Numbered from the stretch's first letter, positions 47,191 to 58,868 are shown. The stretch: 64,000 nucleotides of DNA from Magicicada septendecula (GCA_034769895.1 CM068372.1:384481910-384545909); one strand, 5' to 3'. Numbers and translations are program-made. The notes: generated from the letters alone by a model not told the origin.

Positions 47191-47399
47191 ACAATCATAG
47201 TTACCTTGGTTATTGAGGCTCCCAAACTTGACGAAAGTCCGGCGACGGGCCGCTCTGCTTACAGCGTTTGAAGGGAGACTGACGAGATTTAACAAAGCAA
47301 ACGACAGGGTTAGTAAAAGGAAGGGCGTGACGTCAGGGCGTCGGGCAAGGTACAATTCGCGGATTGTTGCATTCGGCAGAAGACGAATAATTGCAACAA

Positions 47400-48276
47400 A
47401 TTGCTGCATAATCTTCGTGAAAAATTTGTTTTCGCTGCTAGTTTAATGACGACGATGGGATGCAAGGGAAAAACCCAACGGATCGTCATGTTCGTCGTGT
47501 TGTCCCCCGTGCAAGGCGCACCGTTGACTTGTGATGACGATTGGTGCTGAAGCAGTGTCTGTTGTCGATGACTATGCTTTGCTTCCACTGACGAATACTG
47601 TGTCAATTTGACGACGACAAACTTGTATCGCAGTGACGTTTTCGGATCACTACCTCCAGCATCGTCTGTTACGTCACAACACCATCAGCATCAACATCCT
47701 GGAAAATCTGTAGCGCAATCGATATTATTACCAAAGTTTGTGTGTTGTTGATGTTGATTGTAGAGCCATACTGTTCGGTTGATGTAAGTAGGGTAGAACG
47801 TGGTACTCAACTCAGTGCAACAAAATTGTAAATTTCCAGTGAATTTTTCCAGAAAATTAGGATGTTATCAACGGCTCATTTGATGATGACGGCAGCCGTC
47901 ACGGGGAATCACGACGGATCTTTATCTTGGCCATAAATTCTGCGTGGTGGCCACCTGCATCTTCATACCGTTGTCTTGAGACGATTGGCGAGTAAGTTCA
48001 GAAACTGCAGCAGTCGGTAGATTCTTCCAGGAAATTGTAGACTCACTCGTAGTTTGATACCGACGACCACCATGGCGAGTAGATGACGAATCGTCAAATA
48101 TCTTCGTCACATAAGTCACCATGCTGCTATCGGCACCACAACACAATCGACTTGCGATGATAGGTTTCCTTTCGAGCAGTCGACCGATTTCAATGGATGA
48201 GGTTGATGATTATAATTATTATGGTGTTGGTGTTAGTGGTGATGGTGATGATGATGATGAGCACCGTGATGGGGAT

Positions 48277-48356
<80 letters not shown>

Positions 48357-48378
48357 AAACAACAACAACAACAACAAC

Positions 48379-48428
<50 letters not shown>

Positions 48429-49520
48429 CAGTAGTTGTAGTAGTGGCAGTAGTAGTCGTAGTAGTAATAGTAGCATAGCAGTAGGCTATATGAGAAACCA
48501 AAGCATGTACAACATTACGCGGCAGAGAGAAGCATGTAAGGCATAGTTGATGCCATCAAAACTGCAGACAATGAAAATCGTTTCAGTGGGTATGAGATGT
48601 TTCTCACATTGGACAAAAGGCTAATACATTGTCATTCAGAACCAGAATATTTATAAAAAACATACCGCAATAATACTGCAGGACATGCAATAGTGTACTT
48701 TGAAGGAATAGCGTAATTTCGCAGACACGTAGTTCGTACAAAGGAATTGTTTAACAGCCATTGTGAGCGGTCAAGCCTACTCAACGACGATGAGTTTAAA
48801 ACGACGATAGCGATAACAGATTATCGCGTTCATTATCGTCATCGTCTTGACAACACCGTCATCATCAACATCAGCAACTATCGATGTTTGAGTGATTCAG
48901 TTCCTCGTTTTAAATTGACCCGCATATTTCATTACGATTTCAGTTATTGAGGAAATCAGACTTTTTATGTAGACACGATGATTTGATAAATTTAGTCCAA
49001 GGTGACAACGTTAATTTAGATAAAAACTGCGATCGAAAATGTATATGTATGTGTGTGCGTGCGTGTTATAAACTCTTTCGCGCGTCATTCAAAAGTCAGT
49101 ACCAAACATCAGTTCGTTGATGTAACCGTTCTGAACATGTAGCGTGTCATGGATTTCAAATAGTTTACAGGTGCTTTGGTTTACACCTTAGTCAGCGTTG
49201 GTAATGATTTTTTTAATATGTGATGTTATCAATACGAAGAGCTAACGCCGATATTTTTAGTTTGTCATAGTACAGTAAACAATGTGAGCGATATGGGTAG
49301 TAGCGCTACGCGCTTTCGCGGGTGCTGTCTGATATACAACAGCGACAACAAGAAAAACAACAACAACCATAATAATAATAATAATAGTACCTACAACATT
49401 TTTGCAGTTGTCAATGACACATCAGGAAACATTGTCTCTGACCTGTTGGTACACTCCAAATTGTGGTTTAGTCTGCAGAGAACAACGTTAACTAAAGCAG
49501 GCGGTTAGTTCATTGTTTTC
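47400..49520. repeat. GACGA-module block 9 and segmental duplication B
   Basis: 47,430-47,700 repeats part of the 38/40-kb unit. 47,720-49,520 is the partner of 40,900-42,560. The internal triplet array is of a different type from the one in A. Confidence 0.85.
48276..48476. repeat. Compound trinucleotide array CAA - AGT
   Basis: About 104 bp of CAA followed by about 97 bp of AGT with scattered variants. It occupies the site that holds GAT/GAC-AAT in duplication A. Confidence 0.97.
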
Positions 49521-49689
49521 TCTCACTGTCTTTTTGCTGAATACGTATTTATCATAGAATTTTTTTACTGCTTCAACGCAAATTATCAGTCTGTTCCAGA
49601 GTTTGACAGAAGCTCCAACCTGCCGTAACGCTATGAGAAACGTTTTCTTCACACACCCAAAACTACGCACTTACTTGTAATTAAGTATA

Positions 49690-50610
49690 GCGGTGGAAAC
49701 GAGGTTTGACGATGACCACGATGCCACTGACGACGTCGACTGTCGCTTCCTCGTGTTCGTCTCAATTGGTATCGTCAGTAGCACCGGTACCACCTCACCA
49801 TGGCGACGTTTTGTCCCAGTTTCCGTTTCGTACGATCCACGATTACATTTATTACGCTTTCAGTGTCCAATATCTTGCGTCTGTAGATGATGACGAGGCT
49901 CGTTACGTAGCGACGAAGACGCATCGTTATCTTTATCCTCGTCGTCTGCCTGACTAACAACAGCAGCATGAGTACAACATCAGGTTTGACTAAGACCACG
50001 ACGTTAACTGACGATGGCGACGATACCACTAGCGAAACTTTTGACGGTTCCTTATGTTCGCGTCAGAAGGTATCGTCAGTGGAACCGGCACCACCACACC
50101 ATGGCGACGTTTTGTTCCAGTTTCCGTTTCGTACGATCCACGATTACAATTATTCCGCTTTCAGTGTCCAATATCTTGCGTCTGTAGATGATGGCGAGGC
50201 CCGTTACGTAGCGACGAAGACGCATCGTCATCTTTATCCTCGTCGTCTGCCTGACGAACAACAGCAGCATGAGTACAACATCAGGTTTGGCTAAGACCAC
50301 GACGTTAACTGACGATGGCGACAATACCACTGGCGAACCTTTTGACGGTTCCTTTTGCGTCAGAAGGTATCGTCAGTGGAACCGGTACCACCGCACCATG
50401 GCGACGTTTTGTCCCAGTTCCCGTTTCGTACGGTCCACGATTACAATTATTACGCTTTCAGTGTCCCATATCTGGCGTCTGTAGGTGATGACGAGGCTCG
50501 TTACGTAGCGACGAAGACGCATCATCATCTTTATCCGCGTCGTCTACCTGACAAACAACATCAGCATCAGTATCTGGAGTCTATTGTCTTCCGGCAGACT
50601 AACGAGAGCT
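49690..50610. repeat. GACGA-module block 10: three tandem 299-bp units
   Basis: GTATCGTCAGT recurs at about 49,771, 50,069 and 50,368. Each unit has CACCATGGCGACGTTTTGT, TTTCGTACG-TCCACGATTAC, CAGTGTCC-ATAT, GCTCGTTACGTAGCGACGAA and CTTTATCC-CGTCGTC. Similar open frames occur in all three on both strands. Confidence 0.9.
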
Positions 50611-50779
50611 GAGCAACGTCGTGTTTCTAATCAGTCGAACAATAGGACCAACATTACGTGAAACAGTTGACCGACAAATATGCCAATGCTTGTAGCCTAG
50701 GCGTTTAGTGAATATGGTATTCCAGAATCCCATATGAGGGATCATCATCTTTATCACCGTGTTCTGGTCTTCAGGAATG

Positions 50780-51115
50780 CCACCTTGTGCCGGGGTTTGA
50801 ATTTTCCCGGCGCGGAAAGAATGCGATCAGTGCCGCCAATGCGCTGTGCTCGCCACAGCTAACTCGATTATTAAGATGTGATTGCCAAGCCAAGCCATGG
50901 CGACGCGAACTAGTAAGCCAGTCAACCGTGTCAGCTGGTTGCTGGACGCAGCTGTTAGTAAGGAGGTTACGAAAAGGTTATGATCTGCAAATCGGAACAG
51001 GTCGATTTTATGTAGGAGTGGGACAGAAAAATACAGGCAGCATTCTCATTTCTTCGCCAACCTTCCAAGAGAGTGTTCGATGGTCTGACGGCCTAGGGTT
51101 AAGTACTTCGTAGAT
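50780..51115 (+). other. Unrecognised 108-codon open frame
   Basis: 50,787-51,113 starts with a near-cognate context and has no domain I recognise; its fairly GC-rich composition differs from the flanks. It may be a repeat fragment. 51,120-51,860 contains nothing identifiable. Confidence 0.25.
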
Positions 51116-51865
51116 CTTTCCATATGACTTCATAAGCCAGTAAAGGGTTTTCAGGTGAGGCTCAATTATATTATTCTATGTTCATTTAATGATGGGTTAT
51201 GTGTTATATTTGTGTATGTGTGTGTGTGGCCCAGACGTCTGTAAATCCTATTTCATTGTAATACCTTTCTATTATAAAATTGACTTACATGTTACTTCCG
51301 GTCTAGAAACACGTGGTGACATTGTATTTAATTGTATATTTAATTTAATCAAATTGTAAATTTAATCAAAAGTAATGACTATAACTGAATAAAATAAACC
51401 ATGCTAAATTAATAAGAGCAGATAGAATGTTGATAGAAATTCTGACAGTCAGTGTGGTGTCTGTGTTCCGAGGCGAGAGAGTGTAGGGGTGGGTGTATTG
51501 ATTGACGGCTAAGCTACAAATAAAAATGTTATAGGGTCCCCGCACCAGCCGGGAGAAAGGGAAAGCAGAGGTAGTAACATCGACACCGGTCACTATCAGC
51601 AGAGCAGTGCACCAGGATGCTCCCCGAAGCCGTCACGCCCAGGAATACTCCTCCAGCAGAACACCTAAGGACCCACATCTGCCTGGAATGAGACTCGCTG
51701 GAGATTCGCCACACTCTAAGGACCATCTGCAGCACTCATGGCACACTGGTCAACATGGTACGCTTTGAGCTTTTCAAAAGTACAGGTGGGAGCGTTCTAA
51801 TTATTAAACTTCAGTCAACAACAACTCAATAGAGTGGCCCCCTGGTATTCAGGTTAAACATCTTG

Positions 51866-52070
51866 TTAATGCTCTTAAAGGAAATGGTACAAGAACTCCA
51901 GCTGTTTTAAATAAAACTGTAACTAAATATTTTGTGATAACTTAAATTGATATTCTTAAAGAAAATGATACTAGGATCCAACTGTTCAAAAGACTTGTAA
52001 CTAAATATTTTGTGATAAGTTAAATTGATGTTCTTAAGGAAAATGGCACTAATAAAAAATTGTTACTGGT
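51866..52070. repeat. 78-bp tandem repeat, about 2.5 units
   Basis: GTAACTAAATATTTTGTGAT occurs at 51,919 and 51,997, each followed by TTAAATTGAT-TTCTTAA and GAAAATG. 52,080-52,740 is featureless. Confidence 0.8.
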
Positions 52071-52759
52071 TACAAGAGTGTTGATTGCAAATCCTGTCAC
52101 TCTGGGCTCCAGCACACTTTTCGCTTCCTCTAGGCAAAGTAGTCTAGTTATTAAATTTTGCGTAACGGCCTAAGTGGCTATTACAACCTTGCATCGCCGA
52201 TTTGTCTTTCAGAACATCTGGTTGTTGTCTTTTTGTTTCTCGTGGTCTAATCTCTATACCAGCAGGCGGCAACTCTGCACCCGTCGATAAGGTTTGATGC
52301 TCCCGCGAACCAATTTGTAATTTTCTTTTCTTTTGAACGAAGGAACACACCCGCATTGTACCTGCTTCGAAGTACTTTATTATAAAATAGTACAAGCCGT
52401 TTCAAATTTTACTTTTTTCTAATACAATAATTACTGTGAGTTAGTTTTTTCAAGGAAAGGAACTGAAACCTTCATTTATGTTTTAGGTGTGATTTTTTTA
52501 AGTTTTACATGTCTATGCACGTTATAAAAATAAATAGTGTTATTGTGGTTAGTTCTTTAATTTATTTTTATAAAAACGTGTTCCTGTTTAACCATTTTTT
52601 TTTGTTTAAAGTATTGTTAGTTTTAACGTGAGTGTGCATGACGGCAGTTTGTTGATGACCTACTCCTAACTTGAAAAGTTTTACAAATTTATATGAAAAA
52701 TACTACAAAGCTTTTTTTGATTCGGGTTCCACGTCGCTAATTTTTGTAATTTTCCACTA

Positions 52760-53580
52760 CAGGTAATGTCTGTAGTGCTTTCACCATCCGATTTTGTGCA
52801 TTTTTTATGACGGCAATTTTTGGACAGCAGACTGGATAACGGATCACCATCTTCGTCTTCTTCGGCAGTATCACCTACAGTGCAGCAGTGTTACAGGCAC
52901 TGAACATATTCCCAAAGATTGTGTTTACTAGTAACAGCGGTACGATTGGAGCATGTTGATTTGTTGATACCTAAAATTTTTTTGTCTTTGTTGGTTAGAC
53001 GGACCCAGACAATTGATGAAAATTTATTATAGTAGAACAGAGTAGAAAATTACATATGTATAGATTTTGTTTAGCCCTAAGGATTGTGACAGCCAGTAAT
53101 ATAATGTAAAAAATAATTTCACTTTTCGTAATTGTTTGAAAATAATTTTTTATTGTGAAGAATTGAGCCATGACTTACATTTATATCAATAACAGTAATA
53201 ATGTGATGAAAATGATTATGATGTTGGTGACGATGTAAGACTAACAAGAACAACTGCAGCAGCAGCAGCAGCAGCTCTAACAACAACAACGACGACGACG
53301 ACGACAACAACAACAAATTTGATGACAATTTTCGGACAGCAGACTGGACAACGGATCATCATCTTCGTCTTCTTCGACAGTGCCACCTACAGTGAAGCAG
53401 TCTTACAGGCACTGAACCTCTTTCCAAAGAGCCTGTTTACTAATAACAACGGTAAGATTGCAGCATATTGATGCCTAAAGTGATGCTTGTGTTCGTTGCA
53501 TAGACGGACCCAGACAATGAATGAAAATGTATTATTGTAGAACAGAGTAGAAAATTACATATGTATGATTATGTATTGTG

Positions 53581-53612
<32 letters not shown>

Positions 53613-53950
53613 ATAAGCCCTAAGGATTGTGACAGCCAGTAATGAAATGTAAAAAAAAAAAATCACTTTTTTGTAGTGGTTTGAAAATAATTTTTTATTG
53701 TAAAGAATTGAGCCATTGACTTAAGGTTATATGAGAAACAGTAATAATGTGATGAAAATGATTATGATGTTGGTGACGATTTAAGACTGACAATAGCAAC
53801 AGCAAGAGCATCAGCAGCAGTTACAACAACAAGAACAATGACGACGACAAAAACAACAACAACAACAATAATAATAGTTTTACAAAGAAGGGAAGAAGAA
53901 TACAGAAGTAAAGGGAAATAAGGAGAATGTAAAGGAAAGTAAGAGAGAAA
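52760..53950. repeat. GACGA-module block 11: TAGACGGACCC unit, copies 2 and 3 in tandem
   Basis: Units at about 52,800-53,320 and 53,325-53,880 repeat CATCTTCGTCTTCTTCG, TAGACGGACCCAGACAAT, GTAGAACAGAGTAGAAAATT and GGATTGTGACAGCCAGTAAT. Each ends in CAG/CAA/CGA triplets. A (TTA)n run (53,580-53,612) is inserted in copy 3. Confidence 0.85.
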
Positions 53951-54052
53951 GAGAAAGGGAGAAATAAGAAAAAGTAATCTAATACTTTTCAGGGTTCTAT
54001 TTTCGGCCTGTGGTACCCCTGAAGTTAACAAATTTTCAAAACAAATGTTACA

Positions 54053-54256
54053 TTTCTTCTTCTTCTTCTTCTTCTTCTTCTTCTTCTTCTTCTTCTTCTT
54101 CTTCTTCTTCTTCTTCTCCTCCTCCTCCTCCTCCTCCTCCTCCTCCTCCTCCTCCTCCTCCTCCTCCTCCTCCTCCTCCTCCTCCTCCTCCTCCTCCTCC
54201 TCCTCCTCCTCCTCCTTCTTCTTCTTCTTCTTCTTCTTATTATTATTATTATTATT
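54053..54256. repeat. Compound trinucleotide array TTC - TCC - TTC - TTA
   Basis: About 200 bp: TTC to 54,117, TCC to 54,215, TTC to 54,238, then TTA. Poly-Glu, poly-Pro and poly-Ser frames are artefacts. It abuts the 3' side of a minus-strand LINE fragment. Confidence 0.97.
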
Positions 54257-54289
54257 ACATGTTTCCGGATTGTTCTCTAATGACACGAT

Positions 54290-55145
54290 GTCTCCTGTAG
54301 ACATCTCTGCCACCGCTCAATATGAGTTCTTCAGTATTGCGTCCATACCAAATCCCCTCAGTCTCGGTATTCCTGGGATGTCCGTCCGGCAATCCACCAA
54401 TATGTGCTGTAAGGTCTCCTCATGTGTCTCTGACACAGCAGACAGGTAGCGGCCTGGGTCAGGTTGAATCTGTATAAGTATGACTGGGTCACAATATGGC
54501 CAAGCCTTCCTCTGGAGCCGAACGTTTGAACGCTCCTAGGGATGTTTCTATATATGAAGACATCCTGTGCACTGACTTGATGTTTGTATGTTGAACATTT
54601 GGTGGAGTTTAAAAATGTGTTCTTCCATGTCTCCATGAGTCTTCTGCTGAAATCTAAAGTAGCAGCCGGGAGTGATATTACACTTTCCTCCAGTGGCAAC
54701 AGCATAGTTGTGTCCTTAGCCATCCTGTCCACTTTTTCATTACCGGCAATATCTACGTGGCCGGGTACCCATTGTTAAGTTAACTCAATTTTGCTGCTTT
54801 CCAGTTTTTTGATTATGTGGAATATGTGAACTGTTCTGAAATAGTATGCTGATGGTTTATATTGTTGCAGCAACAGTAGCGCTGCCTGTGAATCTGTGAA
54901 GATACATACTTTTTTACTGTGTAAGGTGAGGCAGCAGGTCAGTGCTGCATTGATTGCCAGAAGCTCAGTGTCAACACTTGAACAGGAGTTGGCCGGTACA
55001 AGGAAGGATTCCTGCGTACTAGGAATGAAATATCCTGCCCCCGACCTCTTTCCTTGTGTATCCAGTGATCCATCCGTATAGATATGGACGTATTGGTTGT
55101 AGTTTTCCGCTATTACTTGTTGTGCTATAGCACGCAGAACTAATG
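54290..55145 (-). mobile_element. LINE RNase H domain and C-terminus (I/R1/LOA-like)
   Basis: The minus strand from about 55,143 reads VHIYTDGSLDTQGKRSGAGY, SSVDTELLAINAAL, VCIFTDSQAALLLLQ, then QWVPGHVDIAGNEKVDRMAK. These carry the four RNase H acidic residues (Asp in YTDGS, Glu in DTELLAI, Asp in FTDSQ, Asp in GNEKVD). One stop separates the last two blocks (about 54,776). Beyond lies a C-terminal segment GRLGHIVTQSYLYRFNLTQA with cysteines (CLLCQ), as in elements with an RNase H and a zinc-knuckle-like tail. Nearly intact but dead. Confidence 0.88.
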
Positions 55146-55149
55146 GGTC

Positions 55150-55430
55150 AGTGTTTTGTTTTGTAGTTGTCTTGATAAATCACATACACTTTTTGACACA
55201 ATTATACAAAAAACAAACATTAATTTGAATCCCCGCGCCAATCCCCTTCCTCCATGCACCACCCCCACTACACCTTCCGTACAACAACCGTTACTAAATA
55301 CTGGCAGTCTGTCTCTAAGCTGAAGAAGGCGAATACGACGCCGAAACGCGTTCAACGAGAAGAAAAAACAGTAAGTTCACAAGTAAAAGTTTCATTTTTA
55401 GATAAAGTGTTTGTTTTGTTACGCTGTCTT
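55150..55430. repeat. Insertion with hammerhead-like motif (copy 4)
   Basis: Separates the RNase H fragment from the linker fragment of what looks like the same LINE. Plus strand 55,320-55,348 reads CTGAAGA, a GGCG/CGCC stem with 7-nt loop, then GAAACG. Borders uncertain. Confidence 0.5.
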
Positions 55431-55434
55431 TTAA

Positions 55435-55725
55435 TGTAGTTCTTATTGCTGGCTGCATCCACTGGGGGTGTTTCATTTACTGGAGGGATTTTTTGAGGTT
55501 GGTTATTGCCATCCGAAAGCAGGATTTTGCTTTTGTATAAAAAGAATCTTTTCTGATTCATTGCTGGATTAATTTTCTGTAATGGATGCTCCGTGGTTAT
55601 TGTTCTAAATTTCAGACTGAATTTACCTATTCTTTTGTTTATGTATACATCGAGAGGTTCTATATTGAGTTCAGCTTCCATAGCTTTTACTGGTGAGGCC
55701 CAGTTACATTTCAATATGGGTTAAA
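55435..55725 (-). mobile_element. LINE linker region between RT and RNase H
   Basis: The minus strand reads WASPVKAMEAELNIEPLDVY and INKRIGKFSLKF, matching the P-x-x-ALExELxxxPLDLxI segment that precedes RNase H in R1/I-type LINEs. Probably the same copy as 54,290-55,145. Confidence 0.65.
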
Positions 55726-55729
55726 ATTC

Positions 55730-57050
55730 CCTTTTAGTCTGGTACCCAGCTGGACGTTTTTTGGGCCTTTTCATCCTAACGTTTTGAAAATTTTCAAAAC
55801 GATCCAGTATACAGATTTCAGTTAAAATTCTTTTTAACTTGATACCCCACATGAAAATTTTGTGATGTGTTTCACAATTTTGACCCATGTTTTGGGACCT
55901 AGAGTCTCAAAATTTTGAGACATCTAAAAGTGAACACTATATTCACTGGTTAAAATTTCCACTGATTAAATTTACAACCCACATGCTTTGTATGATTTTT
56001 TGACTATTTTGATCCTGACATTTTTGCCTCTTGCTCTCAATTTTGGGGGGAATCAATCTCAGAAACAATAAAGTTCCAGAATGCCTTTCGCATTCAAGAA
56101 CCAAATCACATACCTACTTTTACACAGAGTGGGCGTTTTTTTTTTAACTTTCATTTTATTTTTAAAAATCCTGTAATTGGAAATTGCTTTAAAATTCTTC
56201 TTTATTTATGAACTGTGTTGGGTTTTTATACCTCAGTCATACTGTTAATTCTTTCCTCAGGCCTATCTACAGTATTGTTAAATATTTTGTGTTATTCATT
56301 TCAGAAATTAATTTTAAAAATAGATAAATGTAGGCATAATTATGTATAATAACGGTACTGTATGGCTGCAAAACAAGCAAAATTGCATCAATTTAATGAT
56401 GATTGCTGGTAGCACTACAGTTCTTTAGTAACTTTTATGTAATATTTAAAAATGATCTTCTGTTAAAACGAAACAGTACTGTGTATATAGCTCACATTTT
56501 ATTTTACTATACGCAGTTCTTCATTTTTTACTATGCATTTTAGCAATCTGGATAATTGAAAATTTTGAATAATCATAGTCTGGATAAAAAACTTTTAACA
56601 ATAATAAAAAATAACTTGAATCAGGTAATGTATTAAAAAGTTCCCATCGATCATATATAGAAACAACCTAATTAATGTAATTAGGAAAGTGAAAGATTTG
56701 TTTTATCTCAGTTGTCACCAAGACAGTGGAGGATATCAAATCAGTTTGACAATAATTACATGTAAACAAGGTGTTGATAATAAACTATTTCATAGCCTCA
56801 TTACTGTAATTTCTATGTTACAATAGCAGGGGGACTAAAAGGAACAATAAAAGTCAGATGTGGATGCTATGTTGCCATTTACAAATGGGAATAATAACAG
56901 TTACAAAAATTATTCTTCTACAACTTTATTATTTTTTTATCTAGCTGTTGTAGTAAAAATAAAAAAATAGTTTAAATTATTTTTAAGAAGCATGCAAATT
57001 CCAGGATTTGACAGAGTGGCTAGCTGTAATAAAAAAATATTGATAACATA
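55730..57050. other. AT-rich stretch without recognisable gene
   Basis: 55,780-56,040 contains a dispersed repeat (GTTTTGAAAATTTTCAAAAC, GATACCCCACATG) related to 2620-2740 and 32,220-32,335. No exon with good splice sites found. Confidence 0.5.
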
Positions 57051-57061
57051 TTAAAGATGCT

Positions 57062-57063
<2 letters not shown>

Positions 57064-57146
<83 letters not shown>

Positions 57147-57152
57147 TAATAA
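57064..57152. repeat. (AAT)n microsatellite
   Basis: About 89 bp, one CAA interruption near the end. Confidence 0.95.
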
Positions 57153-57249
57153 ATATTATTCTGTTAACATCCTGTTCCTATTGGAGAAGCCTGTAAAAAG
57201 TCACTTAACAAGTTTGCTTTCAAAGCAAATTGAATGCTAGGAATGTTTT

Positions 57250-57660
57250 ATTAAATTTCATGAGCAGGTTGTACAAGGAGATTGACAATGTTGTGCTGGT
57301 ATGTTTATCGATGTTGTGAAGGCTTCTGCCCGTACAGAGCACTTGATTCTCCTATCAATGATGTTTGATGGAGGAATTAGAGGAACCAGTTTTAATTGGT
57401 TTACGTCATACTTGACTGAAGTGAACAGTATATTCAGTGATTGGAGCATTCTAAAATACACCATTCCAGAGGAATCAGTTTTTTTGAAGGTTTTATTCTT
57501 AAACTGTGTTAATAATTTGTGTGAAGGCCATTTTAAGGCATATATTTTTCTTTTGCAAGGTTTATGAAATTTTATGAAAATTCCAATGTTGACCACCTTG
57601 AAGATGATTTGCAAGATAATTTAAATGCTGCATGGTTGCCTCTCCAATAATTGTGATAAT
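57250..57660 (+). mobile_element. CR1/Jockey-like RT fragment, very decayed
   Basis: VFIDVVKASARTEHLILLSM, then GGIRGTSFNWFTSYLTEVNS and a decayed VPQGSVLGPLLF block (EESVFLKVLFLNCVNNLC). In intact relatives this reads LDLSKAFDTVDHxILLxKL...YGIRGxxxxWFxSYL. Inactive. 57,670-58,860 shows no clear gene. Confidence 0.7.
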
Positions 57661-58868
57661 GAGTTCAGTAAAAAGTAGATTGCTTTTAATTTAATGCAAA
57701 ACAATTTAATTTAATTTATTTTACAATCTTTTCAGTATCATGACTTAACACGCATGTGAAACACTACTTGTCAATGCTTAAATTCAAGAGAAAACAGAAA
57801 AATAAATGTTTTGATGTTTGGAAAGGACAGGAACAGTAGCTAAACCAAGACTGGGTTCAAACATTTATAAAACCTTGTTAAATCTATTGCTGGCTATTAA
57901 ATTACTGTGAATTATCTTCGTTCATCATTGTTGCTTTCAGTCAGAGTAGAATAGAAACTTCTTTAGATGACCAATTTAAGTCGGAGATATTGGCTCACAA
58001 CCAGAAAGTTATGACACAATAGAGACATTCTTAGGAGACTAATTAATGCAGTTTGTTTTCTAGATAAACAAGAATTACCAATTTTGGGGACACGACAAAA
58101 TTCAGTTAATCAAGGCAATTAGGTAGAACTTTTAAACTACACAGCCAAATATGATCCTCTTTTTGCTGATAATATGAAAACATCTACTGTATTCAGAGGA
58201 CTGTTTAATCGAATACAAAATGATCTCTATGAAGCAGTCAGCTTACTTTCTTTAGTGTCATTGAAAAAATGAAATAAAGGAGGGAAACACTGTATTAGTC
58301 GACAAAATCACACACATTTCAAATAAAACATAGTTCTCTATAGTTTTGCATTATTGGTGTGCTTACTATGGAGAAGTAAAAGAGATTACTAGGATTTACT
58401 GTCATAAGATGTGATCGACATGCCCAGGCTATTACAGAGCTCATTCGCCTGCTGCTGGTTGAATTTGAATTTGCAGTGAAAAACTAGTTGCTGAAGCGTA
58501 AGCTGGTGCACTAAGAGTAGCAGGAAATGAAGTACAGACCTAAGTAAGGTTTCGGATACAACTCAGCTTCACCAAAATGTTTACCCACCACATGCTACTG
58601 AGAACGTATAATAACCTAGAACACTCATAACATTCAGGCCACCCCTATCCCACAGAAAAAACCATTAGGATTTGTCATAAATGCACTAGCCATAAATTGT
58701 CATTCAGTATCTGTAAGTCTGGTATTTCCTACGAGTTTATGTCGTTTACCTGAGTTAATTATTTTAAATACTGCCTCGCTAATATTAGAAGTTTCAATAT
58801 TTTGGAATAACCCATGTGTGCACAATATAAGGATATTAATTTTGTTGTGTCTTTTTTCTTTTTTACAG

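Noticed and set aside
49690..50610. CRISPR-like array
   Set aside because: Repeat units of about 300 bp without short identical repeats and unique spacers, in a eukaryotic context.
55320..55348. Calling the motif a functional hammerhead ribozyme
   Set aside because: Extra base between core and stem and no stems I and III identified by eye; kept only as a finding.
58476..58530. A further micro-exon upstream of A1 (AG at about 58,477, GTAAGC near 58,499)
   Set aside because: Very short, weak acceptor, and nothing fixes its phase or links it to exon A1.
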